Below are positions 51,544 through 61,829 of a stretch of 64,000 bases of DNA, piece by piece. The notes beneath the pieces were generated by a model, which had not been told where the DNA came from, ran no database searches, and worked only from the letters and a program-made list of their open reading frames with translations. Each line of letters begins with the position of its first letter. Within the stretch, counting starts at the first letter, position 1. The stretch spans positions 12,455,501 through 12,519,500 of the forward strand of contig JALIRH010000014.1 in assembly GCA_023055505.1 (NCBI GenBank), given 5' to 3'. The translations under genes were made by a program, and so were the position numbers. This DNA comes from Callipepla californica brunnescens. Taxonomy: Eukaryota; Chordata; Aves; Galliformes; Odontophoridae.

Positions 51544-54500
51544 TCACCCTTCCACATTTCTTTGAAACTCAATGCCTGGTCAGCCGTTATTTCTGAGCAT
51601 TTCAAGTAAACACTCCAAAATGCTTTTTGGAATTTTGACCTCAGGAGTCCCTCTGTGAACCCTCAACCTCATAGGACAGATTTGCACCCGAAAGCTACGC
51701 CATCAAGCCACTGCTACATCAACTGAGCCTGACATACACGCAAGAAATACACATCAGTGCTGAGGGGAGAAGCTCTGAACACAAATTGGTGACCTCAACG
51801 CAAAGACGACACTGAGCTTGGCAGGGAAGGATGCCATCAGTCAGTTTTGAGAGACACATTTTTAGAAGATACTTTCTGCTGCTATGTGTGCTAATTGGAC
51901 AAAAAAAAAAAAAATACTACAGTTGAAAGATTAATAAGAAGTTGAGCCTGGAAGACACAGCCACTGAATAAACATTAAGAGTGAAATTCAAGGTTTGGAG
52001 CTGCTGTGCATTCAAGTCTCTGCCGCCTCCACTTTCTTTCCATTTTCCTCTATTTCTTGCTAAGGGAAGGATCCCAGTATCCACAAGAGTTACACCTCGC
52101 TTACAATGAGCTTTTCATTTGAGACTCCGTTACCATATTTACCTTCTCGTAATTGCAGTTTGATTCAACAGTAAGGGAAAGCAAAGGCTGCAGACACACA
52201 AACCACGTTTCATACAGTACAAATCTCAAGCCCATCAGCTGCCATTTAGTAGCTGCCTCCAAGCAGGTGCTCGCTCACTGCGCTTGTAATACCGCTGAGA
52301 GCACCCAGACAACAAGACGAATTTCATCCCTGGCTCACTTTGATGGCAACACATTTGTGCGCTTGTATAACGATCTCCGAAAGATGAAAGTCAGCTGAAT
52401 GCCACTCACCTTTAGTACTGTTAACCAGAACTCAGTTTTAATTAAGATGCCTGAAGAGAGGTGTTCTAAGACCCGAAGAAGTCAGACCTTAAAAAGGAAC
52501 TGGCTGACATTTCCCCCAGCTTTCTGAACACACTCATGATGGACTCTAATCGCCGTAGCTAGGAGTTGGTGCTTCCAAGAAAGTGACAAGAAGAATAAAT
52601 AACTTCTCTTGTGAGCCACAGAAAATGTCATCAGCCTTAAAAAGGCAACTTGGTGAAGTGGAAGGTGCAGAATAGCATCAGAGGGAACTCCACGAGTGGG
52701 ATAGCTGAAAGAGTTCATTTGTAATAAAATCAGCAGCTTCTCCACTGAAACAAGTTTCCTCCCTGGGTACTGGCATCGCTGGAGCACTGCTTGTACTCCA
52801 CTGTAACAGTGGCTGAAAAGCCTTAATTATAGATATATGCTCCAGAGAGTTCTCTTTTAACCCCGGAGCTAAGATTAGAGAAAATGAAGCAACTGCAAAA
52901 GGGCAAGGAAAAGAGCTAATTATTTAGAAAGAAAAGCAAATTTAAAGACCAAGATGTAGCAGACCTCCCTTCTTTGAAGCCACAATTTAAAGCTTTATCA
53001 ACTTTATGAACAATAAGAAGTGTCAAGTGACATACTTCTTATATTTTAAGGGGCACACGGGACTCGGATGCAGAGCTGCCAGCAGATCTCAGACAGAGAA
53101 GCAGTTAAGTTCCTTTTCTACCCTGGCTTTTGAAGAAGAGGGGCTGCCCAGTAACCTACTGTGCCACACATTGATTTACTGACTGGTAGCTTTCTCCAAT
53201 CATTCATCAGATCCTTTAAATTTGACAGACTGACAAGTCAGCCATAACTTGATATCCAGTGCTGCTTGTATCCCTCACAAAGCTGTGTAGATAAACACTC
53301 TCATCCTTGTTACCTATCCATTATCCAGACAAGGTAACACAAAATAACACCAGTGTCAGTTACACTGATAGGGGAGATCCCATTACCACTGAGGGGTCAT
53401 GCTTCGTGCTGACTGCAGTGGGACAAGTAACACTTCCCAGCTCCCTGGGAAGTCACAAGCTGCATGCCAGATTTGAAGCTCCAAAGGAGATAACAACGAA
53501 CTTGAAAGACTGTTCATGGCAAACAAAATGCAAAACACAGTCTTAAGGGAGAAGACAGAAATGCAAAATTGAAGGGGATGTGCTTTTATTCCTGGATTAG
53601 GGAATAGAGAGTCATCGTTATACTGCTGAAAGTGACTTGAGTATCAAGATTTGTACAGGTGTCTATGAAATCTGATCAACAGATTCACATTTCTATTTAC
53701 TGCTAAAAACCAACCCACCAACAGTTACCCATTCAGCAAACAATCTGGGATCTGCAGTCAGATTTCTTTTGCAGCTCTCTCTAGAAGCAGAGGAACCCCA
53801 GGTAAAGCTGCATGCAAAAGGAGTACAGGCGTGACCCAACCACACCAGGGCAGCCTGGAGTGGGTCTGTCCTGGGAGACTGGCTCAGATTAAGACAAAGG
53901 GCAGAACAGTTACTGTTGATCTGATTCCAGAGTAAGAAGTGGTAGATACAAAGTTATTATCTATTCAGCTTCAACAGAATCTATGTGAGTGTTGCTTAAA
54001 TGACATTTAAATAATTGTTCATATAAATATTTCTTTAAGTAGTCATTGATATCTGCTTTCTGTCCACCAGATTATCCAGTTCTTAATCCACTCGGTTATG
54101 GAAAAGCTCCTTTCCTGTTTTCTCTAAAAGGTGATTCAGAAGACCATGCATTTCAGTCACTAAACCTGAGAGTACTTTTCTGCCACTTATCCAGGATTCC
54201 ATATGCACAAAGCTATTGCAGCCACGTGTCCCCGTGACTGCACAGTACCATGCAATATTTATGCTATCAAGCAATTTAAAGCAGCACAACTCACTGAAGT
54301 TACTCCACAGAGATAACAACATGAAGACATAAAGCATGATGGACCCTCTAGAAAGACAATCTAGTGCTTCTGCCATGGGCAGCATGACAAGCTGGCTTTC
54401 TGCTTACCTCTGGCTGGCAGAGAGCAGGAAGGTTTTCCTCTTCTCTTTTCAAGCCCCTGAGAAGCCTTAACAGCAAGGGAAGCCTGCAGAACCACCCCAT

Positions 54501-56587
54501 TCCTGAGCAGCACATGCTAGCTACAACATGAAGCTGACAGCCAGAGACAGTTTCATAGGTGCCCCAAGGGTGGGATGGTGATCATCTTCCTCTGGTAAAG
54601 AAGAGGCAAGCAGCAGCAGCAGCATTTTGGAAGCAGCACTGTGCTGCTCCCCGTTCAGCTTGTAACCAGGGCTGCTTTTTCACCAGTGCAGCCCAAACAT
54701 TTGGAGCTTAATTGCACCGAAGCCAAAGTTTACAACCCCAAATTGTCCAAGGGCTGTGCTCTCACAAAGCTTCAATCACATTTGAAGCCCGCGTCTCATT
54801 CACATCCCCAAGCAGCCAGGTAGAGCTGGCAGCAGAGGGCACCACACAATCAGCTTTGTGATTTATATACTTCCATCACGCTCACAAGTGATTTTATAGA
54901 GCACAAATTACTACCACAACAAGCTACAGGGTGACTTTATAAAGCATGCATGGTATCAAATGAAATGCATAAAAAGAAAGGCTGCTAATTTGCCACGACG
55001 CTTTTATCCAGCAATTCAGAGAATGAGATGTTCAAGCTTAATCTCTCCCAGAGTTGAGACACCACGTTCCCATAACAGCACAAACCACGCAGCGCAGATC
55101 TCCAGCGTGGCCAGGCAGGTACCGAGCGGGATCTCTGCAGAGGATTAGGAATCATGCAGCTACTCGCATCAGCCCAAGCACAAACCACCAGCCCACAAAC
55201 CAACTCATCTGTGTTTTACACGCCGCAGGACCACACAGCAATTAAATGTTCGGGCTGACGATGCCCAGCAGCCTCCAAGGCAGAGAGATGAGACTGAAGA
55301 GACAAAAGGAACAGGCTTTTTTCTCTTGAAATCCTCCACACCTGCAGATCGTGTGTTTTTACCTACTGAATGACTGTTTAGAAAAAGAGAAGGGTGAAAC
55401 TACACGAAAGTCGATCTTTATTACATTAGCATGCTGACCTATGCATGCTGCAAGGAAAAAATGCATTGGAGCAGGAAGCTAAGCCAGTAGTTCTGTTGTC
55501 AGAACATTTTAGTACCTCAATCCTGTCATCTCTACTGAGAGCCACCACCCCCACCGAAGTTACAGGCACCACAAAAAAAGGACTTCCCAGTTCATATTGC
55601 CTGATGAGCAATCGTAAATCCATCACGATTAAGGATGCTTCTGCACATGCAGTTGTATTTAAAGCAAGTCAATGCAATATTGACATCTGCAGCATGACCT
55701 TGGGGCAGGCCTGTCACGGAGCCATCCTTCTCTGTAAGGTGGGATCCAACCAGCAAAGCTCCAGAAGAAACCCAAGGGCAGAAGGAAAGAACCAGACCTG
55801 ACTCACAGCGTTGAAGCAACCCAATAATTTCAGCCACCGAAATGTTTCCCCTGAACGTGTAACTACAGAAACAATTTTCTGCCAAGGATCTCCTGCAGAA
55901 ACAATCCACCATAATCTTTCTCAGGAATATATTTACACGGCTCCTGGTTGCTTAACTTTCTGACAGCTTTGTTTCAGGCACCAGAAAGACTAAACAAGGC
56001 AAAAATAGCCGTATCAATACACTGCCCTTGTGAAAACAACATGCAGCATAGGTGCACAAACTCTTGGCATGGTTTAAACTTCCAAATCTTAGCATTGCAA
56101 CTGTATACTCTAGGAATTCTTTGTTACAGTTTTAGTCCAAGGGCTTCTTCCAACTTCTCTCCCCTTTGCTGTAACTCTGGAAGATAACATTACTGAACAG
56201 CAGGCACTATTTGAGAGAAAGAATGAGCGTGAACATAGGTTTCATTAAAAACCTCATTTTGTATCACATCTGTAATGCCCACAACAGAGATGAGCCTGCA
56301 CAAGAAGGCAAATTAAAGCCAGAAACAGATAAAAATCTCTTTTCTGACTCCTATGAATATTGATTTTTATGATACAGCCTCCTATGGTCTTACTAGTTTA
56401 GGTGTTAAGAAGTCAGCCCTTCTGTAAGGCTCCACGAGCAAGCAGACAAACAGCACATTCATTACAGGCTGGAAGGTGACGAGCTGTACAGAACTGCAAA
56501 TGGTTGTCAGGACCCTCGGAATCCTCAGCGCTGAGGGTGCCGGATAAACTCTCTGCAGTCAGCTGGCAGATAACTCTATGACAACAG

Positions 56588-56606
56588 CAAAACAAACAAA
56601 CAAACA
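56588..56606 (+). repeat. (AAAC)n short tandem repeat
   Basis: Four to five AAAC units in intron 1 ('caaaacaaacaaacaaacat'). Confidence 0.85.
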
Positions 56607-58684
56607 TTTGTTTTTATCTTTATTCTGCTTCAACTGAAATTATTTTCACCGCGGCAGCCAGCTGTCCTTCGGGGTAGGTTTTCCCTTGCTCAGTGCAACC
56701 GCAACTATCATTTCATGGCCCAGCCCTTGAAAAACATGTACATAAGATGCACGGATATCTTTGCTGTCAGACCCACTGCGACCCATACCTCCACATTAAG
56801 GAGAAGAGAAGGTCGAGCCTCCACACTACACCCAGCAGCTCTGGTTTGCACAAGCACAGCAGCTTTTACTCCAAATTCCCCTGCAATCAGCACAGATATT
56901 TCCTGCCCAGTTCAACACGCTCTGGAAACAAAACAGCCCTCAAAATTTATGGACAGCTGTCATGCTTCAAACAGCTATAGGATAAAGAAAAATAGAATCA
57001 ACACTCTGCATAGCACAGGCGATATGACATATCTTCCTTCTGAGATGACTGAACATATATAGTGAAATCAGCAGTGATGCACTGCATCGTAGAAACTGCC
57101 AGGCTTACAGTTCCTCTCACCCCAAGCCCACAGCTCAGGGACCATTTTGGAAGACCAAAAATAAGAAGTCAGCCTGTTACCGTCTTTTCTGCTCTTCTAG
57201 ACTTAACCAAAATTAACTGCTGCCTCCACAGCAAGGAACTTTGAGGCCTCCCAAGGATAATTACCAGCTTCCGCCTTCAGAACGCCTAGAAGCCACAATT
57301 TTACATTGGGCTTCACCTCGCCAAAACGCCAACTATGCGAAGCTGTGCAGCAGCGGCCTGCAGGGCTGGATTTTGTCAGTCATGCAAAACAGACTGCCTG
57401 TCCACAACAGAAACCCAAGCACAAGGCAGTATCATCAGGCACGTTACAAGTGCTGCGTGCACTGAAAGGATTGCTGTGCAGCTCTGAGAGTCAGATACAC
57501 AACTACAGCGTGGCACACAAGAATCACAGGAGGAATGGGAAGACCCCCCCCCAATCAGCATGGGGATGATGATGGTCATGCCCGGGCTTGATCCCAAATG
57601 CTCACATCTGAAAAGGGTTTGTTTAGGAAGGAAGAGCCCGATCCCAGCTCGACTATGCCTTGTTCCAAGAGAGGAATCGCCAAAATAAGTTTCTCCACCT
57701 TTACGGTGCAGTCATAATGGCAAGTCTCCAAGGAGGGAAAGATTTAGACAACCAAGAGTTTTAAGTGGTTCTGAAGAAGGAGAGCCTTGTGGAGCAGGAG
57801 CTGAAGTGATAGTTATGTGCTGACATTTCAAGCTTTCAAGTCCCCATCATTCTTAATGGTACGGAGCCAAACCAAGAATTGGATAAAGCAATTACACCGC
57901 CAGAAGTAAAACAGCTAAGCTGAGCTTACAAACGTCTGATTTGAGCAATCTAGCACTGCTGTCTCTCACACGGAGCAGAAGGGTTTGTCTGTTAGATCTA
58001 CAGCTACATCACCGGGACGAGAAAGGAACACAGCCACTCGCTGCAGCATCGCTGAGTGGGAACCCAGCGGGAAGAGCTCCGAGCTCCTCCTGTCCTAAGG
58101 GAGGGCTGGGCACACGCATCGTGCTCTGCAAGTCCTCATACAGGGCCTGGGGGCACCTGGAGTAAAAGGAGTCGCTCGCTGCCTGCACCTGGGGCAGGTG
58201 AGGAGCAGACTGCACTCCTCCGGGATGCAGAACGCAAGGATGGGACGACCCTTCGTTTTATTTTTCCCCCCTAGAGCGAGGAGCTCGCTTCACTCCCTCA
58301 CCACGCTCAGCCGAGCGGACCTCCGGATCCACGAGCAGGCAGGGAAGTTGGGACATCGCACCTGCAGCCCATCCCCAGCGCAAAACCCTCATCCCTCACC
58401 GCACGGAAAGACAACCCTCGCATCCCCCACGGAGAGCGACGCCGCTCCCCAGCGCAGCGCGCTCGGTCGGGCACAGCCTCGCCCGGCACGGCGGGGCGGG
58501 CTGAGACCCACGGGCACCCACACACACGGGTGGGGACCCTCGGGCACAACGGGGTGGGCTCAACCCACCCCCCCCCCTCCCGGGGCATGCAGCACCGCAG
58601 CTCAGCGCTCACCTCCCGTCCCCCGCAGCCCCTCGCACCGCCGGGACCCCCTCCTCACCCCCTCGGGACCCCTCCCCCACTCAC

Positions 58685-58864
58685 CGCCGCCTCTCCGGCC
58701 GCCGCCCCCGGCGGTCCCACGGCCGCCCCCTCCCCGCCGCTCGCCCCGCCGCCCTCCAGCTGCCGCTCGCGGTACAGGGACCAGAGCCCCACGTTGGGCA
58801 AGAAGACGAGGGCGGCCAGCGCCAGCCCCACCGCCTGCAGCAAGCGCTTCTGCTTCCGCCGCAT
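58685..58864 (-). CDS. GALNT10: GALNT10 coding exon 1: cytoplasmic tail, membrane anchor, start of stem
   Basis: Encodes residues 1-60. The product starts MRRKQKRLLQ, a short basic cytoplasmic tail. A hydrophobic signal-anchor follows at about residues 11-31, containing FLPNVGLW, and then YRERQ. Residues 36-60 are a low-complexity Gly/Ala stem. This layout is the type II Golgi topology of the family. I chose the ATG at 58864 because it matches the recalled human N-terminus and is the first ATG in the roughly 350 nt of leader upstream. Its context is weak, with C at -3 and C at +4. The exon ends after GAG GCG GCG in phase 0, followed by a GTGAGT donor at 58684-58679. The stem is the part least like human. 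The frame remains open upstream of the ATG, so an N-terminal extension cannot be excluded. Confidence 0.95.
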
Positions 58865-58974
58865 CGGAGCCGCCGCCGCCGCCGCCGTGAGGAGGGGACG
58901 AGGAGGGAGCGCGGAGCCGCCCACACGGAGCGCAACTTGCCCGGAGCGCGCGGCGCCGGCGGGCGGCAACTCGG
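58865..58974 (-). promoter_or_regulatory. GALNT10: Probable GALNT10 5' leader (transcription start not determined)
   Basis: About 110 nt of GC-rich sequence immediately upstream of the start codon, between the ATG and an ETS-type site. It contains no ATG. The frame of the GALNT10 start has no stop codon here. A run of GCG codons lies directly before the initiation codon. The transcription start site cannot be set from sequence alone, and the upstream limit given is a guess. Confidence 0.55.
58869..58887. repeat. (GCC)6 triplet repeat in GALNT10 leader
   Basis: Six GCC copies plus one base on the plus strand, read as GGC/GCG repeats in the mRNA sense. The tract ends only 5 nt upstream of the GALNT10 start codon. 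In the GALNT10 frame it would encode alanines. GGC/CGG repeats in 5' leaders are often length-variable and can form stable structures that affect scanning. Confidence 0.9.
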
Positions 58975-58984
58975 CCACTTCCGC
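58975..58984 (-). promoter_or_regulatory. ETS-family (GABPA-type) site
   Basis: The minus strand reads GCGGAAGTGG, a close match to the ETS core CCGGAAGTG. It lies about 110-120 nt upstream of the start codon in a CpG island. Such sites near TATA-less start sites are typical of broadly expressed genes. It lies beside a short tandem of four GCTCC units. Confidence 0.55.
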
Positions 58985-59002
58985 TCCGCTCCGCTCCGGG
59001 GA

Positions 59003-59073
59003 GGGCGGGGCCAGGAGATGCCACGCCCCACCCCGCCGTGAGGGGGGGCGGTCCCTCCTTAAGCCCCGCCCCC
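59003..59073. promoter_or_regulatory. Cluster of GC boxes (SP/KLF sites)
   Basis: Several Sp1/KLF-type motifs lie close together: GGGCGGGGC at 59003-59011, CACGCCC at 59022-59028, CCCCGCC at 59031-59037, GGGGGCGG at 59044-59051 and CCCCGCCCCC at 59064-59073. Their position 140-210 nt upstream of the start codon suits a proximal promoter. Motif matches only; binding is inferred. Confidence 0.6.
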
Positions 59074-59354
59074 TCCCGGCTCGGCCCGCGGGAGGCGGGT
59101 TGCCGCGGGGCAGCGGCCGGCCCCGCTCCGGCTCCCCTTCCGCGGGAGCGCCCACGGAACGCGCGTGACCGCGTCCGGCGCAGCGGCTCGGGGTGTAAGC
59201 GCGGCTGCCCCGAGCCCCCACATTGCCCGGTTCTTGATCCCAGAAGCGGAGGGAGCGCCGTTCGGATTGCCGAGCACCCCCAGCGGCACTGAGACTTTGG
59301 CCGTGGCACCGATAAAGCTGCACTCACATTACCACATTATTGCAGGCAATATTT

Positions 59355-59413
59355 GTAGTAGGTGGACAGATGGACTAGATAACCTTAGAGGTCTTTTCCA
59401 ACCCTAATGATTC
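59355..59413 (+). mobile_element. CR1 LINE terminal 3' fragment abutting the tandem array
   Basis: The sequence 'ggtggacagatggactagat', then 'aaccttagaggtcttttcca' and 'accctaatgattc', is the last roughly 60 nt of a CR1. In other copies the next bases would be the short ATTCTATG repeats. Here they change at once into CTATCC/TAATCC units of the array that follows. Confidence 0.88.
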
Positions 59414-60372
59414 CTATCCTAATCCCATCCTATCTTATCCTTATCCCATCCCATCCTTATCCTTATCCTGTCCCACCCTATCCTTATCCCATCCTTATTC
59501 TTATCCCATCCTTATCCTGTCCCATCCTTATCCTGTCCCATCCTTATCCTGTCCCATCCTTATCCTTATCCCATCCTTATCCTATCCCATCCTATCCTTA
59601 TCTCATCCTTATCCTATCCCATCCTTATTCTTATCCCATCCTTATCCTTATCCCATCCTTATCCTTATCTTATCCAATCCTTATCCTATCCAATCCAATC
59701 CTTATCTGATCCTATCCTTATCCTATCCTTATCCCATCCCATCACATCCCATCCTTATCCCATCCTTATCCTATCCCATCCTTATCCCTATCCCATCCTT
59801 ATCCTATCCCATCCTTATCCTATCCCATCCTTATCCTATCCCATGCTTATCCTATCCCATCCTTATCCCATCCTTATCCTTATCCCATCCTTATCCTATC
59901 CCATCCTTATCCTATCCCATCCTTATCCTATCCCATCCTTATCCTATCCCATCCTTATCCTATCCAATCCAATCCATATCTGATCCTATCCTTATCCTAT
60001 CCTTATCCTATCCTTATCCTATCCCATCACATCTCATCCTTATCCTATCCTTATCCTATCCCGTCCTCGTCCTATTCCATCCTATCCTTATCCCATCCTT
60101 ATCCTATCCCATCCTTATCCTATCCAATCCAATCCTTATCTGATCCTATCCTTATCCTATCCTTATCCCATCCCATCACATCTCATCCTTATCCTATCCG
60201 TCCTTATCCTATTCCATCCCATCCTTATCCGATCCCATCCTTATCCTATTCCATCCTATCCTTATCCAGTCCCATCCTTATCCTATCCTGTCCTTATCCT
60301 ATCCAATCCTATCCCTATCCTATCCTTATTCCATCCCATCTCATCCTTATCCTATCCCTATCCTATCCAGTC
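59414..60372. repeat. TATCC/CATCC/TTATCC minisatellite with higher-order units
   Basis: A tandem array of nearly 1 kb made of 5- and 6-nt units (TATCC, CATCC, TTATCC). Much of it is organised as a 16-nt unit, TTATCCTATCCCATCC, clearest at about 59,810-59,960. A longer marker with CCAATCCAATCC followed by TATCTGATCC recurs at 59687-59712, 59961-59986 and 60121-60146. This shows duplication of larger blocks, spaced 274 and 160 nt apart. The plus strand has almost no G, and the minus strand is G-rich. The repetitive peptide it can encode on the plus strand (59407-59709) is an artefact. Confidence 0.97.
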
Positions 60373-60888
60373 CTACCCAGGCTGCAGTGCTGCGTGACCT
60401 GTGATTTAAGACCCCAGAACATTGTGCTGCCATATGGACCCTTATAACAACAGCCCATCCCTTTGCCTCTGTGCTCTTTGAAGAGCGGTGGGGAAGCAGC
60501 AGACGGTGTTGTAGGTATGCTCACAGGATTATATTCTGCCCTTGGCAGAACATCCTCATTTATATAAAGAAATGACAGCCACAAAGTTTGAGAGTTAATT
60601 AAAACAAAGCTACTAGCTGGCTTGACATATGTTTAAATTTGGGATTCTGAGCCTGCTTGCTAAATTAAATGTTTGCTTCATAGATTGACTTCGGCAGAGT
60701 TGCACAAGATTTAACAGGGAACAGAATATGTCCGATGCTGCAGGTAAATCAGTGCTGAGCCTGGGAGCATCCTGGACGATAAAACCAAGTGAAGAGCATC
60801 ACAGGGATCATGGTGATCACACCTGAGCTGAATGCCCCATGTTTCCCATCGTGGACTGCAAAACCATGCATGCTCATGCAGCCACATG

Positions 60889-60946
60889 CAGAATCAGAGA
60901 ATGGCTTGTGTTGGAAGCGACTTTAACAGTCATCCAGTTCCAACCC
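60889..60946 (-). mobile_element. CR1 LINE terminal 3' fragment
   Basis: The plus strand reads 'cagaatcagagaatggcttg', then 'tgttggaagcgactttaaca' and 'gtcatccagttccaaccc', the reversed terminus of a CR1. It is about 60 nt long and moderately diverged. It lies some 520 nt beyond the tandem array. Confidence 0.88.
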
Positions 60947-61809
60947 TCTGTGGGGTTCCATGTGCCAGTGGGGTTCTGACAGATGGATGGGATCCATGGG
61001 GTGAGCGAGCAGGTGCTGGGTGCTGCAGCTATGAGTGCGTGCTGTGATGCCTATGTCCTCCAGTAAGGACCTTTCCAAAATTTGCCACAGTGGGTACTGG
61101 GGCTCCTAGTAGGTCCCCAAGAAGAGCCTGCAAGCCAGGAAAACCCAGCATCAGCCACAGCCATGGGTGGTAGCAGCACACAGCTTTGGCACGTTGCTGT
61201 AACGCTGCTTCACTGACTTCTTCCACTAACAGCCCAGCATTTCTCCCTCTCCTCTTTCTCCTGAAGTGTTTCAGTGGAGACAGCTCTCATTTTGGCCTGT
61301 TGGATGTAATGCCATGGGGATTAATTGGGTGCATGCAAAATAAATGTGGATTTGTTTCTGAGACGGAAGAAACCCTGTGGATGTTAAGCCTCGAGCTGGA
61401 AAGGGAAATGGTGTACCTTGCTGAGGCACTTTTCAAAACAAATATAGGATGAATTAATCGTGGCTCAATCCCCATTTGGAAGCTCTCTTTGCTAGCAAGC
61501 TGGGTCGCCTGGCTCTCAGCTCGTGTGCTGAGATGCTGAGAGGCAGAATGCAGCAAAAATGGGTAAGGGCTGGGTGCTGGGCTTGTGCTCCTGCAGGGGT
61601 GGGTGGTGGGAAGCAGCCGTGAGCACCGTGTCCCCGCTGTGCCCGCTGTGAGGTGGCACCCAGTACACAGCTCCTCAGCTCTGGGATGGATGTTGATATG
61701 CTGGTGATGCTCCTTCCTGCAAACCTGGTTTTTAACCAGGAGGAGAAAAGGAAAAAAAAAATCTTTAAATAATAAATGAACCTCGAACACGACCGTGTCA
61801 CAACAGGAC

Positions 61810-61829
61810 TTTTTTTTTTTTTTTTTTTT
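61810..61829 (+). repeat. T20 homopolymer
   Basis: The longest homopolymer in the window, in the intergenic flank. No associated element is recognised. Confidence 0.95.

Larger units (their letters stand above)
22099..58684 (-). other. GALNT10: GALNT10 intron 1
   Basis: A long first intron of 36,586 nt with GTGAGT at its 5' end and AAAAG at its 3' end. Contents I can name are CR1 fragments at 23275-23456, 45164-45425, 45617-45672 and 45792-46015, a (CA)8 run at 27660-27675, and several A or T homopolymers, the longest being A18 at 51526-51543. The first 400 nt or so of the intron are still inside the CpG island. No open frame resembles a known protein, and I found no tRNA, snoRNA or pseudogene. 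Long first introns often carry enhancers, but I cannot identify one by eye. Confidence 0.9.
1..58864 (-). other. GALNT10: GALNT10 gene, 5' half, start codon to intron 6
   Basis: This is the extent of the GALNT10 coding region visible here, read from right to left. Six exons join without a frame break, and every junction has a GT donor and an AG acceptor. The assembled 320-residue product matches what I recall of human GalNAc-T10 almost throughout, apart from a divergent stem at about residues 36-65. Family knowledge: the enzyme is a type II Golgi membrane protein. It transfers GalNAc from UDP-GalNAc to Ser/Thr in mucin-type O-glycosylation and prefers peptides that already carry GalNAc. The gene is cut by the window edge, so the WGGE-type region and the ricin-like lectin domain are missing only because they lie outside. 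The ubiquitous-type CpG-island promoter is at the right end. The gene assignment is very secure; the species is inferred. Confidence 0.97.
58270..59310. promoter_or_regulatory. GALNT10: CpG island over GALNT10 exon 1 and promoter
   Basis: Sequence composition changes sharply here. CpG dinucleotides and G+C become very dense from about 58,270 and fall away after about 59,310, while the flanks are AT-rich and CpG-poor. The island covers the first part of intron 1, exon 1, the leader and the proximal promoter. I see no TATA box at a plausible distance, which fits a dispersed-initiation housekeeping-type promoter. The long open frames in the island on both strands, for example the Pro-rich frame at 58198-58890 (+), are explained by scarce stop codons in GC-rich DNA. 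The boundaries were estimated by eye. Confidence 0.85.

Noticed and set aside
58198..58890. A 230-codon Pro/Arg-rich plus-strand frame antisense to exon 1.
   Set aside because: It lies in the CpG island where stops are rare. The minus-strand frame is the real GALNT10 exon, and the peptide has only compositional character.
58602..59327. A 241-codon Arg/Gly-rich minus-strand frame overlapping exon 1.
   Set aside because: It is in a different frame from GALNT10, is of low-complexity composition and is explained by GC-rich DNA.
59407..59709. A 100-codon plus-strand frame encoding a repetitive Pro-Ile-Tyr-Leu peptide.
   Set aside because: It is the translation of the TATCC/CATCC minisatellite. 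Its regularity comes from the DNA repeat, and there is no sign of coding selection.
59414..60372. The array as an interstitial telomeric repeat.
   Set aside because: The G-rich strand reads GGATAA/GGATA/GGATG, not TTAGGG. The array begins at a CR1 tail and not at a telomere-like junction.
61287..61790. A 167-codon minus-strand frame in the intergenic flank.
   Set aside because: It has no recognisable domain or signal and is translated from ordinary intergenic sequence, including a homopolymer tract. It does not resemble what would be expected for MFAP3.
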